Part shown: piece after piece, positions 33,084-42,001 of the stretch
Numbering within the stretch: the stretch's first letter is position 1
Layout of the letters: every line of letters starts with the position of its first letter
Assembly: GCA_948467735.1 (NCBI GenBank)
Contig: CAOKFN010000001.1
Span: forward strand, 134,593-198,592
Length of the DNA stretch: 64,000 nucleotides
Direction of reading: 5' to 3'
Origin: an uncultured bacterium
Lineage (GTDB): Bacteria; Bacillota; Clostridia; Lachnospirales; Lachnospiraceae
Translations under genes and position numbers: made by a program
The notes under the pieces: generated by a model
Database searches by the model: none
What the model was told of the DNA's origin: nothing
What the model saw: only the letters and a program-made list of their open reading frames with translations

Positions 33084-35120
33084 ATGAGACCAGAATGGAC
33101 AGATTTTGCAGCAGGCAAATGGGACAAAGAAATCAACGTGCGTGATTTCATCCAGAGGAACTATCACCCTTACGACGGTGACGAGAGCTTCCTTGCCGCT
33201 GCTACACAGAACACAAAGGATTTATGGGCACAGGTGCTTGACCTGCAGAAGCAGGAGAGGGAAGCGGGCGGCGTCCTTGATATGGATACCAAGGTTGTCT
33301 CCACAATTACCTCCCACGGCCCCGGGTATCTCGACAAGAACAAGGAGACCATCGTAGGCTTCCAGACCGACAAGCCTTTCAAGAGATCCCTGCAGCCTTA
33401 CGGCGGCATCCGTATGGCGGAGAAGGCATGCTCCGACAACGGCTATGAGGTTGACCCCGAGATTTCCGAGTTCTTCGCAACCCACAGAAAGACACATAAT
33501 GCAGGCTGTTTCGACGCTTACAATCAGGAGATGAGAGCCTGCCGTTCTTCCCATATTATTACCGGTCTTCCGGATGCTTACGGCCGCGGACGTATCATCG
33601 GCGACTACAGACGTGTGGCTCTGTACGGAATTGACAGACTGCTCGAGGACAAGCAGGCACAGAAGGATTCTACCGGACGTGTGATGACCGACGACGTGAT
33701 CCGTCTTCGCGAGGAGCTTTCCGAGCAGATGACCGCATTGAAGATGATGAAGGAAATGGCCGCTTCCTATGGCTGCGATATTTCCAAGCCCGCGGCAAAC
33801 GTACAGGAAGCCATTCAGTGGACTTATTTCGGATACCTCTGCTCCGTAAAAGAGCAGAACGGCGCCGCTATGTCCCTTGGACGTACTTCCACCTTCCTTG
33901 ACTGCTATGCGGAGAGGGATTTGAAGAACGGCACCTTTACCGAGGAGCAGATTCAGGAATTCGTGGATCATTTCATCATGAAGCTGCGCTGCGTGAAATT
34001 CGCCCGCACTCCTGAATACAACCAGATTTTCGCAGGCGATCCCGTTTGGGTGACGGAGTCCCTTGGCGGCGTGGGCGTGGACGGCAGACCCATGGTTACG
34101 AAGATGAGCTTCCGTTATCTGCACACCCTTACCAACTTAGGGTCTTCTCCCGAGCCGAACCTGACCGTGCTGTGGTCCACAAGACTTCCCGAGAGCTGGA
34201 AGAAATACTGTGCAAAGATGTCCATCCAGACCTCTTCCATCCAGTATGAGAACGACGACCTGATGAGAGTAACCCATGGCGACGACTATGGTATCGCATG
34301 CTGCGTATCCTCCATGGTCATCGGCAAGGAGATGCAGTTCTTCGGCGCTCGTGCAAATGTGGCGAAATGTCTGCTGTACGCTTTGAACGGCGGCGTGGAC
34401 GAAGTGACCAAGAAGCAGGTAGGTCCTAAGTATCGTCCCGTAACCGGAGATGTGCTTGAATATAACGATGTTATGAGCAAATTCATCGATATGCTGGAGT
34501 GGCAGGCAGACGTGTATGTGAATACACTGAACATCATTCATTATATGCATGACAAATACTGCTATGAGAGAGCTGAGATGGCGCTACATGACAGAGATGT
34601 AAAGCGTTACTTTGCAACGGGCGTGGCAGGTCTGTCCATCGTGGCTGACTCTCTGTCAGCTATCAAGTACGCAAAGGTTGAGCCTATCCGCGATGAAGAC
34701 GGCATTATTGTGGACTTCAAGACCACAGGCGACTTCCCTAAGTACGGCAACGACGACGACCGCGTAGACGAGATTGCTCAGGAAGTGGTTCATAAATTTA
34801 TGACCGCTATCAGAAGACATCACACCTACAGAAACGGTGTGCCCACCACTTCCATCCTGACCATTACTTCCAACGTTACCTACGGCAAGGCTACCGGCAA
34901 TACTCCCGACGGACGTAAGAAGGGCCAGCCGTTCGCACCCGGTGCAAACCCGATGCATGGCCGCGACACTCATGGCGCAGTAGCGTCCCTTTCTTCCGTA
35001 TCCAAGCTTCCGTTCAATGATGCGCAGGACGGTATCTCCAATACCTTCACCATCATCCCGGGCGCTCTTGGCAAGGAAGACAAAGTGTTCTCCGGTGACA
35101 TCGAGCTGGATCTGAAATAA
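33084..35120 (+). CDS. pflB: Pyruvate formate-lyase core without glycyl-radical domain
   Basis: 678 residues. It aligns with PflB from the N-terminus (WTDFAAGKWDKEINVRDFIQ) through the catalytic cysteines (DYGIACCVSSM) and GTGANPMHGRD-type region (FAPGANPMHGRDTHGAVASL) to NTFTIIPGALGKEDKVFSGD, then stops at DLK. The canonical protein continues some 70-80 residues into the glycyl-radical loop RVSGYAV; here that part is a separate gene at 35542. The enzyme converts pyruvate and CoA to acetyl-CoA and formate, and should need the small protein in trans. Codon use is strongly biased, as for a highly expressed gene. Confidence 0.93.
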   Translation: MRPEWTDFAAGKWDKEINVRDFIQRNYHPYDGDESFLAAATQNTKDLWAQVLDLQKQEREAGGVLDMDTKVVSTITSHGPGYLDKNKETIVGFQTDKPFKRSLQPYGGIRMAEKACSDNGYEVDPEISEFFATHRKTHNAGCFDAYNQEMRACRSSHIITGLPDAYGRGRIIGDYRRVALYGIDRLLEDKQAQKDSTGRVMTDDVIRLREELSEQMTALKMMKEMAASYGCDISKPAANVQEAIQWTYFGYLCSVKEQNGAAMSLGRTSTFLDCYAERDLKNGTFTEEQIQEFVDHFIMKLRCVKFARTPEYNQIFAGDPVWVTESLGGVGVDGRPMVTKMSFRYLHTLTNLGSSPEPNLTVLWSTRLPESWKKYCAKMSIQTSSIQYENDDLMRVTHGDDYGIACCVSSMVIGKEMQFFGARANVAKCLLYALNGGVDEVTKKQVGPKYRPVTGDVLEYNDVMSKFIDMLEWQADVYVNTLNIIHYMHDKYCYERAEMALHDRDVKRYFATGVAGLSIVADSLSAIKYAKVEPIRDEDGIIVDFKTTGDFPKYGNDDDRVDEIAQEVVHKFMTAIRRHHTYRNGVPTTSILTITSNVTYGKATGNTPDGRKKGQPFAPGANPMHGRDTHGAVASLSSVSKLPFNDAQDGISNTFTIIPGALGKEDKVFSGDIELDLK

Positions 35121-35160
35121 AGCTGCTAACACGAACATGCAATATAAGCAAGGAGGCACT

Positions 35161-35367
35161 ATGGACGAGGAAAAGATGATTGATGACCTAGTTAAAATGC
35201 TGGATTCCGGAATGACCGAAGGCGTCGGCCATGTCAATGTGGACTGCGACGACCAGCAGGCCGCTCAGTCAAAAAATGTTCAGACAATGGGCTGTACGGA
35301 TTGTTCCAGAACACCCTTAGCCTGCAGTGTACCTACTCTTGAACAGGGACTGGATGATTTTAAATAA
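35161..35367 (+). CDS. Small Cys-rich protein resembling the start of the glycyl-radical domain
   Basis: 68 residues. DDLVKMLDSGMTEGVGHVNVD mirrors NLVNLLDGYATKGGHHLNVNV of the glycyl-radical protein encoded 175 bases later, but the glycyl loop is absent. Instead it has GCTDCSRTPLACSVPTL, three Cys that could bind metal or be redox active. AAGGAGG sits four bases before the ATG at 35161. Being between the two PFL parts, it may assist assembly, occupy the core as a placeholder or sense oxygen; all are inference. Confidence 0.75.
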   Translation: MDEEKMIDDLVKMLDSGMTEGVGHVNVDCDDQQAAQSKNVQTMGCTDCSRTPLACSVPTLEQGLDDFK

Positions 35368-35430
35368 TCCTTCCCCGAACTGCAATATTTAAGATTTCAT
35401 ATCATATGTTAATTGAAAACAAGTTCCCGA

Positions 35431-35516
35431 ACATGGAAACTAAAAATCAGTCCCGCAGCCAAGGCGCTCTCATATGGGCGCTGCAGCGCAGGGAGCGGCA
35501 CAAGTTCCCGCACACG
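35431..35516 (+). promoter_or_regulatory. Hairpin-rich leader of the glycyl-radical gene
   Basis: AGTTCCCG-CACA-CGGGAACT forms an 8-bp stem with a tetraloop just before the ribosome binding site AGGAGG, and a weaker copy (AAGTTCCCGAACATGGAAACT-like) lies about 65 bases upstream. Such stems can set mRNA processing and the ratio of the small protein to the core. Confidence 0.5.
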
Positions 35517-35541
35517 GGAACTGGAATAGGAGGAAAAAACT

Positions 35542-35784
35542 ATGGCAACAAATTCAGCACAGGTTGATAATCTTGTAAACTTACTTGACGGCTATGCAAC
35601 GAAGGGCGGCCATCACCTGAATGTGAACGTATTGAACAGGGATACCTTACTGGATGCTCAGAAGCATCCCGAGAATTACCCTCAGCTGACCATCCGTGTA
35701 TCCGGCTATGCCGTGAACTTCATCAAGCTGACTCCGGAACAGCAGGCTGACGTTATCTCTCGTACCTTCCATGAGGCAATCTAA
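35542..35784 (+). CDS. grcA: Separate glycyl-radical domain of PFL (GrcA/YfiD-like)
   Basis: 80 residues equal to the C-terminal domain of PflB: GGHHLNVNVLNRDTLLDAQK, PENYPQLTIRVSGYAVNF and QQADVISRTFHEAI. The Gly in RVSGYAV is the residue that carries the radical after activation by PflA. GrcA/YfiD is longer (about 127 residues) and replaces a damaged domain in a full-length PFL; here the core gene lacks the domain, so this looks obligatory. AGGAGG precedes the ATG. A strong terminator follows before pflA. Confidence 0.92.
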   Translation: MATNSAQVDNLVNLLDGYATKGGHHLNVNVLNRDTLLDAQKHPENYPQLTIRVSGYAVNFIKLTPEQQADVISRTFHEAI

Positions 35785-35842
35785 TCGGCTGACGGTTACG
35801 GCTTAGCTGCCGATTGCATCATAGCATTACAGTATATCCAAG

Positions 35843-35877
35843 ACCCGGGAAGCGGTATGAAAAGCTTCTTCCCGGGT
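35843..35877 (+). terminator. Intrinsic terminator after the glycyl-radical gene
   Basis: A 10-bp stem ACCCGGGAAG (35843-35852) with CTTCCCGGGT (35868-35877), then TTTC. Confidence 0.8.
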
Positions 35878-35910
35878 TTTCAGTAAATTTGGGAAAGTGA
35901 TGGTAATTTT

Positions 35911-36669
35911 ATGCAGGGAAGAATTCATTCACTGGAAAGCTTCGGAACCGTTGACGGCCCGGGTACGCGATTTGTCGTATTTGTGCAAGGCTGTCCTATG
36001 CGCTGTGCCTATTGCCATAATCCCGATACTTGGGAAATGAACGGCGGCACTTTGATGGAGCCTTCCGAAATCATTGAACAGTATGAGAAAAACCGACCTT
36101 TTTATGCAAACGGGGGAGGATTGACCGTAACGGGAGGCGAACCTTTGATGCAGGTAGACTTTTTAATTGAATTGTTTACCCTTGCCAAAGAAAAAGAAAT
36201 TCATACCTGTATAGACAGCTCCGGCATCGCCTTCAATCCCGGCAGCGACATTTTTATGGCAAAACTGGATAAGCTGATGACTTTGACGGATTTGGTCATG
36301 CTTGACATCAAGCATATCGATCCGGAAAAGCATAGGGAGCTTACCCAGCAGCCCAATGAAAATATTTTGAAATTTGCCGCTTATCTAGACGAAAAACATG
36401 TGGATATGTGGATACGCCATGTAGTGGTACCGGGCATTACCGATGACGACAAATATCTATATGAACTCGGATATTTCATCGGACAATTTCACAATCTGAA
36501 AGCTTTGGATGTACTGCCCTATCACACAATGGGCGAAAAGAAATATCAAAGTCTGGGAATGGAATATAAGCTGAAAGGCGTCCCTCCCATGGACCAAAGC
36601 AAACTTCTCGATAAAAAGAAGGTTATCCTTGACGGTATCAAAGCAAAGCGGGCTGAAGCGGCTCAATAA
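35911..36669 (+). CDS. pflA: Pyruvate formate-lyase activating enzyme
   Basis: 252 residues of the radical SAM family. The N-terminus RIHSLESFGTVDGPGTRFVV and the cluster motif CPMRCAYCHNPDTW (CxxxCxxC) are diagnostic of glycyl-radical activases; GGGLTVTGGEPLMQ binds SAM. It abstracts hydrogen from the glycine of the PFL glycyl domain encoded upstream. The next gene is a ferredoxin that may supply the electron. Confidence 0.95.
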   Translation: MQGRIHSLESFGTVDGPGTRFVVFVQGCPMRCAYCHNPDTWEMNGGTLMEPSEIIEQYEKNRPFYANGGGLTVTGGEPLMQVDFLIELFTLAKEKEIHTCIDSSGIAFNPGSDIFMAKLDKLMTLTDLVMLDIKHIDPEKHRELTQQPNENILKFAAYLDEKHVDMWIRHVVVPGITDDDKYLYELGYFIGQFHNLKALDVLPYHTMGEKKYQSLGMEYKLKGVPPMDQSKLLDKKKVILDGIKAKRAEAAQ

Positions 36670-36703
36670 AAAAAAATTATAAATCCAAGGAGGATTCAAA
36701 ATT

Positions 36704-36874
36704 ATGGCATATGTAATTGGTGATTCTTGTGTATCCTGCGGCTCTTGCGAGGCACAGTGCCCTGTAGGCGCAATCAGCGCAGGAGACGGCAAATTTGAAA
36801 TAGATGCGGATAAATGCATTGACTGCGGTTCCTGCGCAAGCCAGTGCCCTGTAGGGGCTATTGAGCAGGAATAA
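36704..36874 (+). CDS. 2[4Fe-4S] ferredoxin
   Basis: 56 residues: MAYVIGDSCVSCGSCEAQCP, then CIDCGSCASQCPVGAIEQE. Two CxxCxxCxxxCP motifs give two [4Fe-4S] clusters, the standard clostridial ferredoxin. AAGGAGG precedes the ATG. Its place after pflA suggests electron supply to the activase, besides general fermentative electron transfer. Confidence 0.95.
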   Translation: MAYVIGDSCVSCGSCEAQCPVGAISAGDGKFEIDADKCIDCGSCASQCPVGAIEQE

Positions 36875-36893
36875 ACTGCTTGCGGCTTCTTAC

Positions 36894-36930
36894 AAGGCGC
36901 TTCTTTAAAAGAAGCGCCTTTTCTTTTTTT
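36894..36930 (+). terminator. Intrinsic terminator of pflA-ferredoxin, overlapping the MerR gene end
   Basis: A 12-bp stem AAGGCGCTTCTT (36894-36905) with AAGAAGCGCCTT (36909-36920), followed by TTCTTTTTTT. The stop codon of the convergent MerR-type gene lies at its base. Confidence 0.85.
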
Positions 36931-37843
36931 CGGACGGCGCCGTCTGTCCATCGATCTCTCCCTCCTGAATGTTTCTCTCTTGTTCGTTATCGTAATCCTG
37001 AATTACTATATCCTGATTTTCATCCTGTTTTTTTAATTGACTCCTTTCCTGCTTTCTTTTGCCCCTATCTTTTTTATCTGCTGCTGCGTCCTCTTCCCTA
37101 TCCCACTTTCTCTTTTTCAGCCCCCGGCTCTTCTTCCGCAGCAGCTCGTCCATCCTTTTAAAATGCTCCTCATCTCTTTCGGCCAGCATTCTGTCTCTGG
37201 CTTCATCGCGCTCTTCCTGCATACGAAACTGATAGTCAAGTTCTTTTACCACACTATCCCGAATTTCCCGGCACAGCTGCATATTGTTTTCCTGCAGGGT
37301 CTGACGAATTAATTGCTGCAACAGCCATTGAAGCCTCCGGGATTTATCTTCTTTTGTCTCCTGAACAGCAGCTTCCTTACCCCTTGTTGAAAAGTTTTCC
37401 CTCGGAGGAAAATTTTCCCTTGTGGAAATTATATCTATCGCCATCCCGGCCTGTGAACCTCGTGTGTCCTGTGCTTTTGTTCCGGACATTCTTCCATAAG
37501 GCATTGACATTTCCGGCATCTGTGTCTGCGGAATCTGGATATCCATCTCCGATACAGGTTCTGCCGGATTCTGTCCCATACTATTGTCTATTCCGGTTTC
37601 TTCCGTGGACAATACATCCAATTTTCCGTCCTTCAAAATCATTTTAATGGCTTTCAACTGTAATCCCCTCTCTTTCATGCTTTTTATCTGCTTAAACCGC
37701 TCCACATCCTCCTCTGTATAATACCGATGCCCCAGTTCATTTCGTTTAATAGGAAGATGCAGCTCCTCCTCCCAATAACGCAGTACATGACTCTCCACCT
37801 TTACTTCCTTTGCCGCATCCGAAATAAATAAATAATTGCTCAT
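36905..37843 (-). CDS. MerR-type regulator with long coiled-coil tail
   Basis: 312 residues. The N-terminal winged helix reads FISDAAKEVKVESHVLRYWE followed by LGHRYYTEEDVERFKQIKSM, the MerR DNA-binding domain. A variable linker (about 85-165) leads to a helical segment (WLLQQLIRQTLQENNMQLCR ... MLAERDEEHFKRMDELLRKK) and a very basic, charged tail ending KKKRRFF. Chromosome-linked proteins of this form occur downstream of dnaB in Clostridia. Effector and targets are unknown. Confidence 0.8.
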   Translation of the reverse strand: MSNYLFISDAAKEVKVESHVLRYWEEELHLPIKRNELGHRYYTEEDVERFKQIKSMKERGLQLKAIKMILKDGKLDVLSTEETGIDNSMGQNPAEPVSEMDIQIPQTQMPEMSMPYGRMSGTKAQDTRGSQAGMAIDIISTRENFPPRENFSTRGKEAAVQETKEDKSRRLQWLLQQLIRQTLQENNMQLCREIRDSVVKELDYQFRMQEERDEARDRMLAERDEEHFKRMDELLRKKSRGLKKRKWDREEDAAADKKDRGKRKQERSQLKKQDENQDIVIQDYDNEQERNIQEGEIDGQTAPSEKKKRRFF

Positions 37844-37879
37844 TTTTTCTCCTTTCTCTCAGTAATCGGAATGTATGCA

Positions 37880-37912
37880 AAAAGAGAATGAGCGCTTGAC
37901 TCATTCTCTTTT
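37880..37912 (-). terminator. Intrinsic terminator after dnaB
   Basis: A 13-bp stem AAAAGAGAATGAG (37880-37892) with CTCATTCTCTTTT (37900-37912), in the gap between dnaB and the MerR-type gene; T-rich on both strands. Confidence 0.75.
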
Positions 37913-37976
37913 GTAAGTTATAAAAATTTCTTCGCGAAGCAGCCCTTGCTGCGAGCGATTAGAAGTACTTCTCACA

Positions 37977-39317
37977 CTAAATCCCCTGCCTATGTTCCAA
38001 ATTCGCAAATTTGGTATATTCAGGCAGCCATGCCAGCTCCACCGTACCGATAGGCCCGTTTCTCTGCTTGGCAATAATAATCTCCGACACACCCTTTTTG
38101 TCCGTATCATGGTTATAATAGTCATCCCGATAAATAAACATAACCACATCCGCATCCTGTTCAATGGCCCCGGATTCACGCAGGTCGGAGAGCATGGGAC
38201 GGTGATCCGGCCTCTGTTCCACCGCACGGGACAGCTGGGATAATGCAATCACGGGCACCGCCAGCTCTCTGGCCACTGCCTTCAGCGAACGGGAAATATC
38301 CGAGATTTCCTGTTGTCTGGAATCCCCCTTGCCGCTTCCTGACATCAGCTGCAGATAATCAATCATTATCATGGATAAATTATGCTCCAGCTTATACTTG
38401 CGGCACTTAGAACGCAGCTCCGCGATACTGATGCCCGGCGTATCATCTATAATTAAGTTTGACTTTCCGATAACGCCGGCGCTTTCAATCAATCGCTCCC
38501 ATTCCTGATCATTCAGCTGCCCGGTTCTAAGCTTTTGGGCGTCCACATTGGATTCCAAGGAAAACATACGGTTTACCAGCTGCTCCTTACTCATTTCCAA
38601 GCTGAAAATAGCCACGGTATAATTCTTCTTAAAGGCCACATATTGCGCTATATTCAGCGCAAATGCAGTTTTTCCCATGGAAGGCCGCGCCGCAATCAAC
38701 ACCAAATCCGAAGGCTGCATGCCGGCAGTCCGATAATCCAAATCCAAGAACCCCGTAGGAATGCCGGTAACGCTTCCTCTGTTCTTCGCTGCGGCCTCAA
38801 TCCTGTCCATGGCATTCATGACCACCTGACGAATGGGCACATAATCTTGTGTACTTCTCTTCTGCACCAGCTGGAATACACGTTTTTCCGTGTCTTCCAA
38901 TATGTATTCCAAGCTTTCATTCCCGGCGTAGCAGGTGTTCGCTATGTCCTCGTTCAAGCGTATCAATCTGCGGAGCATGGATTTTTCCGCAACAATGTTA
39001 GCATAATACTTGATGTTGGCCGATGTGGGAACCGCCGTAATTAATTCCCTGACGAATTCCAGACTGCTGACCTCCGGCGGCACATCTTTCTCCCGAAGGC
39101 GGTTTTGCAGCGTGACCAAATCCACAGGACTTCCCTCATCGTTCAATTCACACATGGACTCAAACAAAATGCCATACTGTTTATTATAAAAGTCTTCCTG
39201 TGTAATCAGTTCTGACGCCGCCACGATGGCTTCTCTGTCTATCATCATAGAGCCGATAACGGACTGTTCCGCCTCCATGTTGTGAGGCAATACCCTTTTC
39301 AGTACATTCTCTTCCAT
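37977..39317 (-). CDS. dnaB: Replicative DNA helicase DnaB
   Basis: 446 residues. N-terminal helical domain (LPHNMEAEQSVIGSMMIDRE) binds primase; the RecA-like ATPase has Walker A ARPSMGKTAFALNIA, Walker B LSMIMIDYLQLM, and ALSQLSRAVEQRPDHRPMLS with the arginine finger region. It unwinds DNA at the replication fork. It follows rplI by 7 bases in the usual Firmicutes gdpP-rplI-dnaB order. No intein is present. Confidence 0.97.
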   Translation of the reverse strand: MEENVLKRVLPHNMEAEQSVIGSMMIDREAIVAASELITQEDFYNKQYGILFESMCELNDEGSPVDLVTLQNRLREKDVPPEVSSLEFVRELITAVPTSANIKYYANIVAEKSMLRRLIRLNEDIANTCYAGNESLEYILEDTEKRVFQLVQKRSTQDYVPIRQVVMNAMDRIEAAAKNRGSVTGIPTGFLDLDYRTAGMQPSDLVLIAARPSMGKTAFALNIAQYVAFKKNYTVAIFSLEMSKEQLVNRMFSLESNVDAQKLRTGQLNDQEWERLIESAGVIGKSNLIIDDTPGISIAELRSKCRKYKLEHNLSMIMIDYLQLMSGSGKGDSRQQEISDISRSLKAVARELAVPVIALSQLSRAVEQRPDHRPMLSDLRESGAIEQDADVVMFIYRDDYYNHDTDKKGVSEIIIAKQRNGPIGTVELAWLPEYTKFANLEHRQGI

Positions 39318-39324
39318 ATGCGCA

Positions 39325-39771
39325 TCATGCCTCTGTCACCTTCACCATAAGTTTTCCCGTCACTTGGGGATGAAGCTTGACAGATACCTCATAGGCCCCA
39401 AAATTCTTTATGCTTTCAGTCAGTTGAATTTTCTTTTTGTCAAGCTCAATTCCATGCTGCTCTTTGCAGGCGGCGGCAATCTCCTTGCTGGATATGGAGC
39501 CGAAGGTTCTTCCGCCCTCACCCGCCTTCATCTTCACAATGACCTGTTTCCCCTCCAAGTCAGCCGCCAAAGCCTTTGCCGCCTCCAGATGTTCCTTGGC
39601 AATCTTATCCTCATTGGCTTTTTGAAGCTTTAAATCGTTCATGTGTTTTGCCGTGGCTTCCACGCCTATTTTCTTAGGAAGAATATAATTTCTTGCATAT
39701 CCGTCGCTGGCCTCAATCAAGTCGCCCTTTTTGCCTAGGTTTTTATCATCTTTTAACAAAATAATTTTCAT
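39325..39771 (-). CDS. rplI: 50S ribosomal protein L9
   Basis: 148 residues, the normal length. It starts MKIILLKDDKNLGKKGDLIE and has YARNYILPKKIGVEAT, the L9 rRNA-binding N-domain, a long connecting helix, and a C-domain (GRTFGSISSKEIAAACKEQ). Good ribosome binding site and conserved position before dnaB. Confidence 0.97.
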   Translation of the reverse strand: MKIILLKDDKNLGKKGDLIEASDGYARNYILPKKIGVEATAKHMNDLKLQKANEDKIAKEHLEAAKALAADLEGKQVIVKMKAGEGGRTFGSISSKEIAAACKEQHGIELDKKKIQLTESIKNFGAYEVSVKLHPQVTGKLMVKVTEA

Positions 39772-39827
39772 CCTTCTGCCTCCTGTTTTTCCAAATTAGA
39801 TTTCTTTCCGAACGCCTTCCCTTCGGC

Positions 39828-41879
39828 TTAGATCTCATGATTTTCCAGCATACTGTCGATGGTTCTCTTCAGCACGCCCATTGCCTCAATGATGCCAACG
39901 CCCTCCATCTGACACGCCGCGGTGCTTAAATGCCCTCCGCCGCCCATGCGCTCCATAATAATCTGCACGTTTACCTCATCTATGGATCGGGCGCTGATAT
40001 AAATTTTCCCCTGATAATCCGTCAGGACAAAACTTGCTTTCACTCCCCTGATATTCAAAAGTTCATTTGCCGCCTGCGCCCCGATGATGGTAGGGCTGGG
40101 CAGATCCTCCGCCGTACAGATGGAAATCGCAAAACACTGCTTATAAATTTCCGCCTGACTGACCGCATCGGCCTTTGCCTTATATTCCATAGCGTCCTCA
40201 CGGAACAGCTTGCGCACCCGGGTCACATCCGCGCCGTTGCGGCGCAGGAAAGCGGCGGCTTCAAAGGTGCGCACCCCTGTCTTTACCATAAAATTATTGG
40301 TGTCTATCATAATTCCGGAATATAGGCAGTCCGCCTCCTCCGTGCGCATTTTAATATTATCGTAGGTGTACTGCAGAACCTCGGACACCATTTCACACGC
40401 CGAGGAAGCATAGGGTTCCACATAGGAAAGCGTGGCGTTTTCAATGGTTTCCGCCCCCTGTCTGTGGTGGTCCAGAACCACCACCGATTTACAGAACCGA
40501 AGCAGATCCGGGCATTCCGTGATGGACGGTTTGTTGACGTCCACTACCACAAGCACGGTATTGTTTCCGGCCGTTTCTATGGCCTGCTGGCTGCCGATAA
40601 TCATATCCTCTTCATACTCAGGTTTATTCTTAAACAGCTCCACCATGGGCTGAATGGCGGGTATCGCGTCGTTTAAAACAATATGCGCCTTGCGGCCCAG
40701 CGTCAGCGCAATCCGATAGATTCCCACCGCCGCCCCAAAGCTGTCCGCATCGGGCATCCGGTGTCCCATCACCAGCACATGATCCTTTCCGGTGATGATT
40801 TCCCGAAGGGCATGAGCCTTAACACGGGCTTTCACACGGGTATTCTTTTCCACCTGCTGGCTCTTGCCGCCGTAATATGTAATGCTTTCCGGCGTTTTAA
40901 TCACTGCCTGATCCCCGCCCCGGCCTAAGGCCAGATCAATGGCATTGCGGGAGAATTCATAATTCTGGGCATAAGTCAGTCCGTCCAGCCCCACGCCGAT
41001 GCTGATAGTCACCGCCATCTCATTGCCGATATTGACTGTTTTCACTTCCTCAAGCAGATCAAAACGGGACTCCTGCAGCTGGGCAATGGCCCGTTTGCGC
41101 ATAATAATTAAATACTTGTCCTTTTCCAGCTTTTTACAGATGCCGTCAAAGGCTGAAATATATTTGTTTACCTTTCTGTCAATCAATGCTATCAGCAGAG
41201 AGCGCCGAACCTCCTCCACTCCCTCCAGCGCTTCATCATAATTATCAAGGTATACCATTCCCACCGCAAGGCTTTGATCATCAACCTCCTGCAATGCAAT
41301 ATGCAGCGCGGTTTCATCGTAGAGATACACTGCGATCAGATAACCGTTATAGCCTTCGGCGTCAATCATCTCGCTGTGATCCACAATCTCCTTCAGCGAA
41401 ATCTTCTTAAATTTCGCCACAAACTCGCTGCCCTCATATTCTAATTCATATTGAGCCTCATCCACGCCGCTGTCATCCGGAAGCCTGTCCCGCGTAATGG
41501 TGGGGAACAGAGAAGTAATCGACTTTTTATAACCCTTAGGCTGGTGGACAAGCGTCTCAAAAGCAATATTTGTCCAAATCACTCTGCCCCTGTCGTCCAA
41601 CAAAGCATAGGGCAGGTCCATATCCCTGAGCAGCCTGCGCTGAATCTGCCCGTATTCCGCGGCAAAGCTTACAAGTTCATTCATCAAAAACGGTTTATTA
41701 TAAAAGTAAAGAGAAAGCGTTACCATAAAGTAAATAATCACATATGCCGCCAAAAACGCGCCCGCCCGCATATCAATCCAGAACATCATGATATCAACAG
41801 CGCCAAGAAGCACTCCCAGATAAATGCAAAACTGTATATAGGTCTTAATGTGACCCTTGAATTTCATTCTTTTTTTCAT
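39828..41879 (-). CDS. gdpP: Cyclic-di-AMP phosphodiesterase GdpP
   Basis: 683 residues. Two N-terminal membrane helices (FCIYLGVLLGAVDIMMFWI and AYVIIYFMVTLSLYFY) precede a PAS-like domain (about 75-165), a degenerate GGDEF domain (about 165-300; SIGVGLDGLTYAQNYEFS) and the DHH-DHHA1 module: MGHRMPDADSFGAAVG, VVDVNKPS, VVLDHHRQG and GGGGHLSTAACQ. It hydrolyses c-di-AMP to pApA at the membrane. The ATG at 41879 has GAGG seven bases upstream and is preferred over 41903. Confidence 0.95.
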   Translation of the reverse strand: MKKRMKFKGHIKTYIQFCIYLGVLLGAVDIMMFWIDMRAGAFLAAYVIIYFMVTLSLYFYNKPFLMNELVSFAAEYGQIQRRLLRDMDLPYALLDDRGRVIWTNIAFETLVHQPKGYKKSITSLFPTITRDRLPDDSGVDEAQYELEYEGSEFVAKFKKISLKEIVDHSEMIDAEGYNGYLIAVYLYDETALHIALQEVDDQSLAVGMVYLDNYDEALEGVEEVRRSLLIALIDRKVNKYISAFDGICKKLEKDKYLIIMRKRAIAQLQESRFDLLEEVKTVNIGNEMAVTISIGVGLDGLTYAQNYEFSRNAIDLALGRGGDQAVIKTPESITYYGGKSQQVEKNTRVKARVKAHALREIITGKDHVLVMGHRMPDADSFGAAVGIYRIALTLGRKAHIVLNDAIPAIQPMVELFKNKPEYEEDMIIGSQQAIETAGNNTVLVVVDVNKPSITECPDLLRFCKSVVVLDHHRQGAETIENATLSYVEPYASSACEMVSEVLQYTYDNIKMRTEEADCLYSGIMIDTNNFMVKTGVRTFEAAAFLRRNGADVTRVRKLFREDAMEYKAKADAVSQAEIYKQCFAISICTAEDLPSPTIIGAQAANELLNIRGVKASFVLTDYQGKIYISARSIDEVNVQIIMERMGGGGHLSTAACQMEGVGIIEAMGVLKRTIDSMLENHEI

Positions 41880-42001
41880 ATGGATACCTCGAAGGATGCG
41901 CACGCCCGCATGTCTTTTGCGACGACAGATTTATCAGCCGAACCCCGGCCGTTGTCCTAATCCTGAATATGGACTTTTGATATCGGTACACATGGACTTA
42001 T

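Noticed and set aside
34656..35237. Antisense open frames across pflB
   Set aside because: Strong codon bias of pflB leaves the opposite strand open; no start signals or protein features.
37013..37843. MerR-type protein as a phage or plasmid partition regulator
   Set aside because: Its place after dnaB within conserved replication genes favours a chromosomal regulator.
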